Shown in pieces: positions 40,838 to 49,761 of a stretch of 64,000 nucleotides of DNA. Position numbers and translations under genes: made by a program. This DNA comes from AP-15 sp963738185 (lineage in GTDB: Bacteria; Pseudomonadota; Alphaproteobacteria; ATCC43930; CGMCC-115725), in contig CAVTVA010000003.1 in NCBI GenBank assembly GCA_963738185.1, positions 1,550,001-1,614,000 on the forward strand. Reading direction: 5' to 3'. The stretch's first letter is position 1. Each line of letters starts with the position of its first letter. Below the pieces are notes generated by a model. It was not told the origin of the DNA. It ran no database searches and saw only the letters and a program-made list of their open reading frames with translations.

Positions 40838-42046
40838 TCAAAGCGACACTTCGGGTGGCAGGCCCAGAGCCACCCGGCCATAAATGGCGCCATTGACGTC
40901 CCAGGTCAGCGTGTAATGGGCATTGGCCGCATGGACATCGCGGAAAGCGCGCTGGATCGGGTTTTGCGCATAGATCGCGCCGCCACCGCTCGCGCTGAAC
41001 AGAATATCCACCGCTCGGGTGCACAATGTCGCGGCAAAGGCGCCATCGCGGCGATAGCGCGCCTTTTGCTCGAGGCTCGGCACCACCCCGGCTTCGGTGA
41101 TCCGCGTCGCCTCGTCGCAATCGCGTAATGAGATCGCCTCTGCGGCATCAGCCGATGCTGCGGCTTCGGCGAGATGAACCTGCAAGTTTCTGAAATCGGC
41201 GAGGTTCCGTCCGGTGTAGATGCTGAGCCGGGTTCGGGTCGTCTCGGCGAAGTGCTGGATCGCGCCGCGGGCGATGCCGAGCGAGACGCCGGCGATGGCA
41301 AAACCGAACAGGCTGATCGCCGGCAGCTGATAGAGCGAGCCAGGATTGACCGCGCTGCCCCGGTTGGGGCCGCCCGTGATCCGCTCGGCGGCCAACGTGC
41401 GGTAGGCCGGGACGAACACATCCTTGACCTCGACATCCTTGCTGCCGGTGCCGCTGAGCCCGATCACCTGCCAGGTGTCGATGACCGTGTAGTCGCTCGC
41501 CGGCAACAGAAAGATGCGCGGCTCGCTCTCTGCGGTCTCTTCGTCGATGACAAAGGCGCCGATCATCGCCCAGTGGGCGGCATCGATGCCGCTCGAAAAC
41601 GGCCAGCGCCCGCTGAGCCGGTAGCCGCCCGGCACTCGCTTGGCCCGGCCGCGCGGAAAGATCAGGGCCGAGCCGATCAGATTGTCTGGCGATTCGCCCC
41701 AGATTTCGTCTTGCGCCTCGGGGTGCCACATGGCCAGGAGCCAATGGTGGGCAGCAAGGTTGGCCAGCACCCAGGCGGTCGAGCCGCAGCCTTGGCCAAC
41801 CACCGCGCATAGCTCGAACAGCGCGCGGTAGGGCAGCTCGCTGCCGCCGACCCGGGCCGGTTGCAGCATGCGAAACAAGCCGCTCGAATGCAGATCGGCG
41901 ATCGTCTCGTCGGGCAGCCGGCGCAGCTCCTCGGCCCGCCCGGCGCGCTCGCGCAGGATCGGGATCAGCGCCTCGGCGCGAGCCAACAGCTCGTCGAAAC
42001 GCGGCGGCGCCCCGCTGGGTTTGGTTTTGGCGTCGGGCATTGCCAT
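40838..42046 (-). CDS. Flavin-dependent monooxygenase, acyl-CoA-dehydrogenase fold (HpaB/HsaA-like)
   Basis: A 402-residue group-D-type oxygenase. Family features: LPDETIADLHSSGLFRMLQPARVGG at residues 42-66, GSTAWVLANLAAHHWLLAMW, SGRWPFSSGIDAAHW near 150, and a C-terminal helical segment with AVDILFSASGGGAIY. The enzyme uses reduced FMN/FAD from the adjacent reductase to hydroxylate an aromatic or steroid-ring substrate; HsaA of steroid catabolism and HpaB of hydroxyphenylacetate degradation are the nearest named families. The substrate cannot be inferred here. Downstream partner is the flavin reductase. Confidence 0.83.
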   Translation of the reverse strand: MAMPDAKTKPSGAPPRFDELLARAEALIPILRERAGRAEELRRLPDETIADLHSSGLFRMLQPARVGGSELPYRALFELCAVVGQGCGSTAWVLANLAAHHWLLAMWHPEAQDEIWGESPDNLIGSALIFPRGRAKRVPGGYRLSGRWPFSSGIDAAHWAMIGAFVIDEETAESEPRIFLLPASDYTVIDTWQVIGLSGTGSKDVEVKDVFVPAYRTLAAERITGGPNRGSAVNPGSLYQLPAISLFGFAIAGVSLGIARGAIQHFAETTRTRLSIYTGRNLADFRNLQVHLAEAAASADAAEAISLRDCDEATRITEAGVVPSLEQKARYRRDGAFAATLCTRAVDILFSASGGGAIYAQNPIQRAFRDVHAANAHYTLTWDVNGAIYGRVALGLPPEVSL

Positions 42047-42252
42047 CCTCTCACCGCATCAGCCACCCTGCCCCACTCTACCCGCCGCATCGCGAGCGAG
42101 CGAGGCCTAACCGGAATATGGGCGGGAATGGCGGCATTGCAGCGGGCGGATGGGGAGGCTGCGGCGGTGCAGTGGAGCGGCGCCTCCCCATATGACGTTC
42201 GAAAAGGCGCGAGCCTGTGCCGGAGGACATCGCCCGATGACCATTGAAACCG

Positions 42253-43254
42253 ATGAGCGTTGAAACCGAGCCGCGCCGCCCGCCGCTGCGGCCGCGAATT
42301 CGCGAAACCGAGGAGACCGGCCGGCTCGAGCTCAGCCTGCCGCCGGTCCCGCAGCCGGTCCCGGCGCCGGTTCCGGTTGGCCGGCGCCGGTCGCCCTTTG
42401 CGGTGGCGCTGTGCGGTTTGGGGCTGCTCGCTCTCGGCGTTGTCGCGATTGATCTCTCCGAGTTTATCGGCGGCGCTTTTGCGCACGGCGCGGGGTTCGG
42501 CGTGCTCGCCACCGTGGCGGTCGCCGCCGGCGCCGGCGGCGCGCTGTACTGGTGCGGTTGCGAGCTGCGCGGATTGCTGCGCCTGCGCTCGGCCGAGCGG
42601 CTGCGGCGACTGATCCCGTCGGCGCTCGCCGGCGAGCTGAAGCGCGAGCTTGACCAGGCGGCGGCGATCCTCGGCCGCGATCCGCTGCTGGCGGCGCCGG
42701 TGGCCAGCTATCGCGGCGCCCTCGAGGCGCACCATAGCGGCGGCGACGCGCTCGAGCTGTTCTCCCGATTCGTGCTCGCCCCGGCCGACCGGCTGGCGCA
42801 GGCCGCCATCCGCCGCGCCTCAGCCCAGGCCTTCGCGATCAACGCGGTCAGCCCGACGGTGCTGACCGACACCTTGTTCTTTGCCGCCCGCGCGCTGCGG
42901 CTGGTTCGCGAGATTGCGGAGATTTATGGCCAGCGTCCGGGGCTTGCCGGCACCGTCCATCTGCTGCGCCGGCTGGTCGGCAGCGCCGGGCTGGTCGGCG
43001 CCGTCGATATCGTCGGTGGTGTGCTGGTCCAGCAATTGGGTGGTGCGGTTCTCGAGCGGATCAGCGCCAACGCCGCCGAAAGCGCCTATGCCGCGCAGAA
43101 GATCGCGCGGCTCGGCCTGGTCGCGATGGCGTTGTGTCGCCCGGTCGAGTTCAGTCCCGGCGAGGCGCCTTCGCTCGGCACTCTGGTCTCCGGTCTCTTC
43201 AAGCCTGGCGCTGCGAAAACAGACGAGGCTGATGCGCGGCGCAAAATCGGATAG
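42253..43254 (+). CDS. YcjF/DUF697-family membrane protein
   Basis: Up to 336 residues, 333 from the ATG at 42253 (MSVETEPRRPP). After a Pro-rich cytoplasmic leader come two adjacent membrane spans (residues about 50-100). Then a soluble helical part with RSAERLRRLIPSALAGELKRELDQ and a C-terminal helix pair near LVREIAEIYGQRPGL and RRLVGSAGLVGAVDIVGGVLVQQLGG. The pattern fits TIGR01620/DUF697 proteins (YcjF). These often pair with YcjX-type ATPases, but none is adjacent here. Function unknown. Confidence 0.7.
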   Translation: MSVETEPRRPPLRPRIRETEETGRLELSLPPVPQPVPAPVPVGRRRSPFAVALCGLGLLALGVVAIDLSEFIGGAFAHGAGFGVLATVAVAAGAGGALYWCGCELRGLLRLRSAERLRRLIPSALAGELKRELDQAAAILGRDPLLAAPVASYRGALEAHHSGGDALELFSRFVLAPADRLAQAAIRRASAQAFAINAVSPTVLTDTLFFAARALRLVREIAEIYGQRPGLAGTVHLLRRLVGSAGLVGAVDIVGGVLVQQLGGAVLERISANAAESAYAAQKIARLGLVAMALCRPVEFSPGEAPSLGTLVSGLFKPGAAKTDEADARRKIG

Positions 43255-43336
43255 GATCGCGGTCTCGCCGGTGCGCCGAAGGTCGGCACGGCAATTGCTG
43301 AGGCACCAGAAAAGCCTCGACCAGGGGAGGGTCGAA

Positions 43337-44581
43337 ATGCTGTCGCGCCGCGCTCTAATCATCAACCTGTCGACGACGGCGCTGGTCGGCGCCGTGGCCG
43401 CGAGGGCGCGCTTCGCCTTCGCCGCCGACAAAACCATCAAAATCGGGATCAACCTGCCCTTTACCGGGGCCGACGCGCACGACGCCGAGCTGATCAAGGA
43501 CGGCGCCTTGCTGGCGATCGACGAGGCCAACGCCGCCGGCGGGACGGCCGGCTACAAGATCGACGTCATGCTGCTCGACGCCGGCACCGCGACCGCCGGG
43601 CAATACGACCCGGCGCAGGCCGCGACCAACGCCCGCAAGATGGTGTCGGACGATTCGGTGATGGCCGCGATCGGCCCGCAGATGAGCGGCTCGGGCAAGG
43701 CGATGTCGCCGATCCTGAGCCAGGGCGGTCTGGCGACGATCACCCCGGCCTCGACCAACCCCGACATCACCGACCCGAAATTCGCCGCGCAATACCGGCC
43801 CAAAGGCCAGGCGATCTATTTCCGCACGGTCACCACTGATGCCTATCAAGGGCCGAACATGGCGAATTATTTCGCCGATACGTTAAAGGTCAAATCGGTC
43901 TATGTGCTCGACGACAGCGGCGCCTATGGCGTCGGGCTCGCCGACGCGTTTCAGGGGCAGGCCAAGAAGCGCGGCATCAACGTGCTCGGACGCGACCGGC
44001 TCGATCCGAAAGAAGCCGACTACACGACGACCCTGACCAAGATGAAAGCGCTGAACCCCGACGCGCTTTACTACGGCGGGGTCGGCCAGGCCGGGGTCAA
44101 GGTGGTCAAGCAGTCCTACGACATCGTCCCCAAGATCATCAAGGCCGGCGGTGACGGCGTTTATGGGGCCGAGATCCTGACCGGCGCCGGGTTCCCGGCG
44201 GCCGAGGGCTGGTACGCCACGATCGCCGCACCCAACGTGCTCGACAATCCCGATGCGGCGCCGTTCATCCAGAACTTTGCCAAGAAATACGGCAAGCAGC
44301 CGGACAATTACTCGATCACCGCCTATGATGCCGCATTGGTGATCCTCGCCGCGGTCAAGAGTGTGGCCGCCTCGGGCAAGGATGTCACCCGCGACGCAGT
44401 GCGCGAGGCGATCCAGAACTCGCACGTCAAGACCTTGCAAGGCGTGGTCAGCTTCGACGCCAACGGCGACATCACGAACCGGGTGATCAGCGTCTTCCAG
44501 ATCACCAAGAACGACAAGTATCCGCTCGACGACGTGCTCCACCAATACAAATACATGGGAGTGGCGCCGGCAAGCTCGTAA
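43337..44581 (+). CDS. livK: Branched-chain amino-acid-type ABC substrate-binding protein (LivK-like), cluster 2
   Basis: Periplasmic receptor of 414 residues from the ATG at 43337, with AGGGGAGGG upstream. A signal peptide (RRALIINLSTTALVGAVAARARFAFA) leads into DKTIKIGINLPFTGADAHDAEL, cited in parts, and a Leu/Ile/Val-binding-fold body with YSITAYDAALVILAAV and FQITKNDKYPLDDVLHQ near the end. It begins a K-H-MG-F operon on the plus strand. Real ligands of this family range over amino acids, aromatics, urea and short amides. Confidence 0.9.
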   Translation: MLSRRALIINLSTTALVGAVAARARFAFAADKTIKIGINLPFTGADAHDAELIKDGALLAIDEANAAGGTAGYKIDVMLLDAGTATAGQYDPAQAATNARKMVSDDSVMAAIGPQMSGSGKAMSPILSQGGLATITPASTNPDITDPKFAAQYRPKGQAIYFRTVTTDAYQGPNMANYFADTLKVKSVYVLDDSGAYGVGLADAFQGQAKKRGINVLGRDRLDPKEADYTTTLTKMKALNPDALYYGGVGQAGVKVVKQSYDIVPKIIKAGGDGVYGAEILTGAGFPAAEGWYATIAAPNVLDNPDAAPFIQNFAKKYGKQPDNYSITAYDAALVILAAVKSVAASGKDVTRDAVREAIQNSHVKTLQGVVSFDANGDITNRVISVFQITKNDKYPLDDVLHQYKYMGVAPASS

Positions 44582-44597
44582 GCCCGCGGCCCGCGCG

Positions 44598-45528
44598 ATG
44601 ACCGAATATGGGGTGCTGCTGCAGCAAGTGATCAACGGGTTGAGCCTGGGCGCCATGTACGCGTTGCTGGCGCTGGGCTTTACCCTGGTCTATGGCATCC
44701 TCGAGCTGATCAATTTCGCCCATTTCAACGTGTTTATGGTCAGCTCGTTTATCGGCATGTGGGCGCTCGAGGCGCTCGGCATCTCGGGCCAGGGCCATGT
44801 GCTGACCGGGCTGGCGCTCGCCGGGGCATTGGCCTTTGCCTTCAGCGTGACGATGCTCGCCGCCGGCGGGCTCGGCGTCGCGATCGAGCGGCTGTCGCTG
44901 CGGCCGTTGCGCGAGGTCAAGGGCCCGGCGGCGATGATCACGACGATCGGGGTCTCTTACATCCTGTTCAACGTGATCCTGTTGACCGTCGGCGCCGAGT
45001 TCGAAGAACTACCCGAACCCGATGCCGGTGGTCCGCTGGCAGTTCGGCGAAGTGACCCTCGAATTGCGCGAAGTCCTGATCTGGACAATCACCGCGGTGC
45101 TGATGGTGGCGCTGCACCTCTTTGTCCATCGCACCCGGCTCGGCAAGGCGATGCGGGCGACCGCGCAGGATCCCGAGGCGGCGCGGATGATGGGGGTCGA
45201 GGTCGACCGGGTGATCCTGACGGCGTTTTTTGTCGGCTCGGCGCTGGCCGGCGCCGCCGCGCTGATCTTTGGCCTTTATTACAACTTCACCAGCTTTATC
45301 ATCGGCTACACCGCCGGGTTGCGGGCGTTCACCGCGGCGGTGCTGGGCGGCATCGGCAGCATCGGCGGCGCCATGGTCGGCGGCCTGTTGATCGGGCTGA
45401 TCGAGAGCCTGGGCGGCCAGTTGATCGCGGTGCGCTGGACCGATGTGATCATCTTCTCGATCCTGATCCTGGTGCTGGTGTTCGTCCCGTCCGGCCTGTT
45501 CGGCCGCGCCACCCCGACCAAATCCTAA
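44598..45528 (+). CDS. livH: Branched-chain amino-acid-type ABC permease (LivH-like), cluster 2, frameshifted
   Basis: Inner-membrane permease, starting MTEYGVLLQQVINGLSLGAMYALLALGF with ATG at 44598. Family sequence proceeds to LTVGAEF, then the frame changes: the in-frame reading EELPEPDAGG is followed by no LivH sequence, while the +1 frame continues with KNYPNPMPVVRWQFG and the rest of LivH (ENFTSF-type loops, LRAFTAAVLGGIGSIGGAMVGG). An extra G at about 45003 accounts for it. Corrected length is about 309 residues. It lies 16 bp after livK. Confidence 0.82.
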
Positions 45529-45529
45529 A

Positions 45530-47578
45530 ATGGCCGAGATCGGCAAGCCGCCGCCGGTCAGAACCGCGAGCCTGCGGCCGGCGCTGCCGGCGAGAGCCCC
45601 CGCGCTCCGATCGATCGCGCTGATGCGGCCCCGCAGCCGGGCGCGCATCCTGATCGTTTGCCTCGCAGCGGCGGCGCTGCTGTTTCCGCTGCTGCACCAC
45701 AACGACGCCGACATCGATTCGCTGGCCAACGCGCTGGCTTTTGCGGCGCTGGCTTTGGGCCTCAACATCGTTGTCGGCTTTGCGGGCCTGCTCGATCTCG
45801 GCTATGCCGCCTTCTTTGCGATCGGCGCCTACGCCTACGGCATCCTCAGCTCGTGGCAGCTGCAGCCGGAATGGACCAGCCTGTGGGAGCCGTTCCAGTG
45901 GCTCGGCCTGGTCGCGCGCAACCACACGACCGCCGGCGATTTTGTCCATTTTCAGGTCTCGTTCTGGCTGATGCTGCCGGTTTCGGCCGCGATCGCCGCC
46001 TTTTGCGGCATAGTGTTCGGCGCGCCCACCCTGCGGCTCAAGGGCGATTATCTGGCGATCGTGACCCTGGGTTTCGGGGAGATCGTGCCGATCGTCGTGC
46101 GCAATTGGCCGTCCTTGACTAATGGCGCGATGGGCTTGAACGGGGTCGCCCCGCCGCAGCTCTTCGGCTTTAATTTCGGGGTCAGCGCCACACCCTATTA
46201 CTACGTCGGGGTGGCGCTGGTCGCCCTGTTGATCCTGGTGAGCCTCAGGCTCAAGGATTCGCGGATCGGGCGAGCCTGGATGGCGATCCGCGAGGACGAG
46301 ATCGCCGCCGCGGCGATGGGCATCAACCTGGTTCGCTTCAAGCTGTTGGCCTTCGCCTGCGGCGCCGCCTTTGCCGGCGCCACCGGCACGCTCTACATCG
46401 CCAAATTGCAGACCGCGACGCCGGACATGTTTATGTTTCCGGTTTCGGTGATGATCCTGGTCATGGTCGTCTTTGGCGGGCTCGGCAGCGTGTGGGGCGT
46501 CGTCATCGGCGCCCTGATCCTGCAAATCCTGCAATCCTGGCTGCTCGAGGACCTCTCCGGCTGGCTGCATGCGCTCGGCCGACTGGTCAGTGTCGATTGG
46601 CTGCAGCATGTCGAGCTGGCCTCGTCGATCGAGCTGATCTTTGGCTTTATCCTCGTGTTCATGATGCTCTATCGCCGCCAGGGGCTGATCCCGGCCTCAC
46701 GCCCGGTGCCGGCGCTGAGCCTGGCCGAGCAGACGGCGCAGGTCGGCCGCGGCGGGTTTGCGACCCTGGTCGGCCCCGAGCCGGCCGAGCGCGGCGCCAG
46801 TGGGCCGCTGCTGGAGGTCCGCGACTTGACGTTGCGGTTTGGCGGGCTCGTCGCCTTGCGCTCGGTCGATCTGACGGTGCCGGCGCATTCGGTCGTCGCG
46901 GTGATCGGGCCCAACGGTTCGGGGAAATCGTCGCTGTTCAACGCCGTCACCGGGCTGGTCCCGGCCAATAGCGGCACGATCCGCTTTGCCGGCGAGGACA
47001 TCGGCCGGCTGCGGCCGGATGCGGTGCTCGAATGCGGCATTGCCCGCACCTTTCAGAATATCCGCCTGTTCCCGAACCTGAGCGTGCTCGAAAACATCAT
47101 GATCGGCATGCATGCGCGGCTCGGCACCGGCGCCGTCGGAGCATTGCTGCGGCTGCCCTGGACGCGGCGCGAGGAGGAGGCGGCGCGCGAGCGGGCGCTG
47201 GAAATCCTGGCGCTATTCGGCAACCGCCTCTTGCCGCGCGCCGAGCATCTGGCTTCGAGCCTCTCCTACGCCAACCGCCGGCGCACCGAAATCGCCCGCG
47301 CCCTCGCCTCGCGGCCCAAGCTCCTGCTGCTCGACGAGCCGACGGCGGGGATGAACCCGGCCGAAACCCTGGAGCTCGCCGACCAGATCAAGAGCCTCAA
47401 TCAGCACGGGCTGACCATCGTGCTGATCGAGCACAAGCTCGATGTCGTGGTCAGCCTGGCGGACCAGGTGGTCGTCCTCGATCATGGCGAAAAGATCGCC
47501 GAGGGCCCGCCCGAAACGGTGCGCCGCGACGAGGAAGTCATTCGCGCCTACCTCGGCCGCAGCGCCGCCTTCGCGTGA
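45530..47578 (+). CDS. LivM-LivG fusion: ABC permease plus ATP-binding protein, cluster 2
   Basis: A single 682-residue protein. Residues about 30-385 are the LivM permease with ten or so spans (for instance LALGLNIVVGFAGLLDLGYAAFFAIGAY, IREDEIAAAAMGINLVRFK and the VFGGLGSVWG region). A linker of about 40 residues (SLAEQTAQVGRGG...) joins the ATPase at about residue 420: Walker A GPNGSGKSS, signature LSYANRRRTEIARAL, Walker B LLLLDEPTAG. The frame is unbroken, so the fusion is real in this sequence. It starts one base after the livH stop codon. Confidence 0.92.
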   Translation: MAEIGKPPPVRTASLRPALPARAPALRSIALMRPRSRARILIVCLAAAALLFPLLHHNDADIDSLANALAFAALALGLNIVVGFAGLLDLGYAAFFAIGAYAYGILSSWQLQPEWTSLWEPFQWLGLVARNHTTAGDFVHFQVSFWLMLPVSAAIAAFCGIVFGAPTLRLKGDYLAIVTLGFGEIVPIVVRNWPSLTNGAMGLNGVAPPQLFGFNFGVSATPYYYVGVALVALLILVSLRLKDSRIGRAWMAIREDEIAAAAMGINLVRFKLLAFACGAAFAGATGTLYIAKLQTATPDMFMFPVSVMILVMVVFGGLGSVWGVVIGALILQILQSWLLEDLSGWLHALGRLVSVDWLQHVELASSIELIFGFILVFMMLYRRQGLIPASRPVPALSLAEQTAQVGRGGFATLVGPEPAERGASGPLLEVRDLTLRFGGLVALRSVDLTVPAHSVVAVIGPNGSGKSSLFNAVTGLVPANSGTIRFAGEDIGRLRPDAVLECGIARTFQNIRLFPNLSVLENIMIGMHARLGTGAVGALLRLPWTRREEEAARERALEILALFGNRLLPRAEHLASSLSYANRRRTEIARALASRPKLLLLDEPTAGMNPAETLELADQIKSLNQHGLTIVLIEHKLDVVVSLADQVVVLDHGEKIAEGPPETVRRDEEVIRAYLGRSAAFA

Positions 47579-47586
47579 CCGGGGCG

Positions 47587-48327
47587 ATGCTCGAATTCCC
47601 GATGCTGGAATTTCGGGCGGTCGACACCTATTACGGCGACCTCCATGTGCTGAAATCGGTCGATTACCGGATCGAAGCCGGCGAAATCGTCTGCCTGCTG
47701 GGCGGCAACGCGTCCGGCAAATCGACGACGATGAAGGCGATCATGGGCACCGTGACGCCGCGGCAGGGCGCGATCCTGTTTGAAGACAAGCCGCTGAAAG
47801 GGATCAGCACGGCCGAGCGGGTGCGCCGCGGCATTGCCCCGGTGCTCGAGGCGCGCCGCCTGTTCCCGCGCATGACGGTCTACGAGAACCTCGAAATGGG
47901 TGCCTATACCCGCCGCCGCGGCCCCGAATTCGACCAGGACCTGACCCGCGTGCTGACGCTTTTCCCGCGGGTCGAGGAACGGCTGCGCCAGATCGCCGGC
48001 ACACTCTCCGGCGGCGAGCAGCAGATGGTCGCGATCGGCCGGGCCTTGATGGCCCGCCCCAAGCTTTTGTGCATGGACGAGCCGTCGATGGGCCTGTCGC
48101 CCGCCTATGTCGAGCAGGTCTTCGACATCATCCGCGAGATCAACCGGCAGGGCACGACGATCTTCATGGTCGAGCAGAACGCCAATATGGCATTGCAGAT
48201 CGCCGACCGCGCCTATGTGTTGCAGACCGGGGAGGTGGTGCTGAGCGGCCCCGCCGCCGAATTGCGCGAGAACGAAGCAATCCGCCACGCCTATCTCGGC
48301 GAGATGAAATTGGCAGCCCGGGGTTAG
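47587..48327 (+). CDS. livF: Branched-chain amino-acid-type ABC transporter ATPase (LivF-like), cluster 2
   Basis: A 246-residue ATPase. The start may be the ATG at 47587 or the GTG at 47575 whose GTGA overlaps the fusion stop; the ATG is annotated. Walker A is GGNASGKST, the signature LSGGEQQM, and Walker B LLCMDEPSMG. The frame back to 47032 overlaps the fusion gene in another reading and is rejected. It completes a K-H-MG-F importer unit. Confidence 0.91.
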   Translation: MLEFPMLEFRAVDTYYGDLHVLKSVDYRIEAGEIVCLLGGNASGKSTTMKAIMGTVTPRQGAILFEDKPLKGISTAERVRRGIAPVLEARRLFPRMTVYENLEMGAYTRRRGPEFDQDLTRVLTLFPRVEERLRQIAGTLSGGEQQMVAIGRALMARPKLLCMDEPSMGLSPAYVEQVFDIIREINRQGTTIFMVEQNANMALQIADRAYVLQTGEVVLSGPAAELRENEAIRHAYLGEMKLAARG

Positions 48328-48630
48328 CGCGCGCATCTAAGTCGCCTTGCCCGGACTTGATCGACTTGATCCGGGCATCCACGTCTTTGCTTCCGGCGCG
48401 GGAAGGCGTGGATGGCCGGGTCAAGCCCGGCCAAAGCGAACGAGTTCGAGTGGTTCTTCCAACATTGGCGCTCACAATTTTGCCCGCACTTGGTCGCTGT
48501 CGCGGGAACGACGCCTCCGCCTCCTCGGAAAGGGCTCCAACGTAACCAGCTTGCGGAATCGAAACAGAGACGAAAAGCTTTTGTCGCGGCCTCGCTCAGG
48601 GGCTCGCTCTCTGACGGCAAAGGCGAGGAA
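48328..48630. repeat. Intergenic region with a palindromic repeat
   Basis: At 48348-48440 two arms face each other: GCCCGGACTTGATC...GATCCGGGCATCCACG and CGTGGATGGCCGGGTCAAGC, a standard alphaproteobacterial intergenic palindrome, with GACTTGATC duplicated in the left arm. The remainder has no gene recognised. Confidence 0.65.
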
Positions 48631-49389
48631 ATGGCGGATTTTCGCGGCGTCGCGTTGGGTGCGGCCCGGCAGCACGGCGAATTGGCGCTCGCCGAGATTG
48701 GGCGGCAGGCGGTGGCGCTCGACCTCGGCGCTCCGCTACGGGTCAGGGTCAGCTTGCGGGCGCGCCGCGTTGGGCTGCGCATCGATGCCGCTGAACGGCG
48801 GGTTGAGCTGGTGCTGCCTCAGGGCGTCCCGGCCGAACTTGGCTTGCGGTTTCTGCGCGACAAGCGCGGCTGGATCGCCGCCCGCCTCGCCGCCCTGCCC
48901 CATCGGGTGCCATTCATCGAGGGGGCGGTGGTGCCGGTGCTGGGCGTGCCGCACCGCATCCGCCGCTCGCTCGATCCGGTGCCGGCGCCGGTGACGATCG
49001 GCGAAGGGGATATCCGGGTGCGCGGCGACCCGCAGCATATTGGGCGCCGGGTCCACGATCATCTCGTAGCACTCGCCCGCGGCGAGCTGGCGCGGCGCGC
49101 TCGCCCGCTGGCGCTGCGCATCGGGCATAAGATCGCGCGAGTGGGCGTGCGCGATACCAGGAGCCGCTGGGGCAGCTGCTCGTCGCGCGGCAATCTGTCG
49201 TTCAGCTGGCGGCTGATCTTTGCCCCCGAGCCGGTCATCGACTATGTCGTAGCGCATGAGGTCGCGCATCTGGCGGAGATGAACCACGGGCCGCGCTTCT
49301 GGCGGCTGGTCGAGACTCTGGCGCCCGACAATGCCGAACCACGCGCCTGGCTCGATCGGCACCGCGCCCAATTGCTTTCCTATGGCTGA
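48631..49389 (+). CDS. YgjP-like metallopeptidase-domain protein
   Basis: A 252-residue zincin-fold protein from the ATG at 48631 (AGGCGAGGAA upstream). The C-terminal domain has the HExxH motif in AHEVAHLAEMNHGPRFW, and the preceding RSRWGSCSSRGNLSFSWRLIFAPE is the DUF45/YgjP signature. Peptidase activity has been shown for few members; most are of unknown role. An upstream run-on frame is rejected. Confidence 0.87.
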   Translation: MADFRGVALGAARQHGELALAEIGRQAVALDLGAPLRVRVSLRARRVGLRIDAAERRVELVLPQGVPAELGLRFLRDKRGWIAARLAALPHRVPFIEGAVVPVLGVPHRIRRSLDPVPAPVTIGEGDIRVRGDPQHIGRRVHDHLVALARGELARRARPLALRIGHKIARVGVRDTRSRWGSCSSRGNLSFSWRLIFAPEPVIDYVVAHEVAHLAEMNHGPRFWRLVETLAPDNAEPRAWLDRHRAQLLSYG

Positions 49390-49416
49390 GCGGCGACACG
49401 GGAGGAGGCCCAAACA

Positions 49417-49761
49417 ATGGCGCAAGGCAGCACAGGATACGTCGTCAAAGCGATCGAGCCGGTGGCGATCGGCAGCGATGTTCAGGCGCGGGTCTTCACC
49501 CTGGCGCCGGGCGAGGAGATCCCGTGGCATTTCCACAGCGTGGCGACCGACTGGTTTTTTGTGCTCGAGGGCACGTTGTCGGTCGAAACCCGCGCGCCTG
49601 CCGATCGGCAGATATTGGACGCTGGAGCCCGCTGCCACGTCTCGCCCAAGACCGCGCATCTGGTCTCGAACCCGTCGGGCGCCGATACCCGCTTCGTGCT
49701 GGTGCAAGGGGTCGGCGCGCACGATTTCCTCAGGGTCGGGGGTCAGCCCGCGCCGGCATGA
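49417..49761 (+). CDS. Small cupin-domain protein
   Basis: A 114-residue single-domain cupin. Motif 1 with FTLAPGEEIPWHFHSVATDWFF at residues 27-48 and motif 2 with CHVSPKTAHLVSNP near 80 hold the probable metal ligands. It ends 27 codons into an overlap with the convergent ampG-like gene's 3' end (32 bases). Substrate unknown. Confidence 0.8.
   Translation: MAQGSTGYVVKAIEPVAIGSDVQARVFTLAPGEEIPWHFHSVATDWFFVLEGTLSVETRAPADRQILDAGARCHVSPKTAHLVSNPSGADTRFVLVQGVGAHDFLRVGGQPAPA

Noticed and set aside
47032..48327. LivF start at 47032 giving 431 residues
   Set aside because: The first part is out of frame within the LivM-LivG fusion and is Arg-rich.
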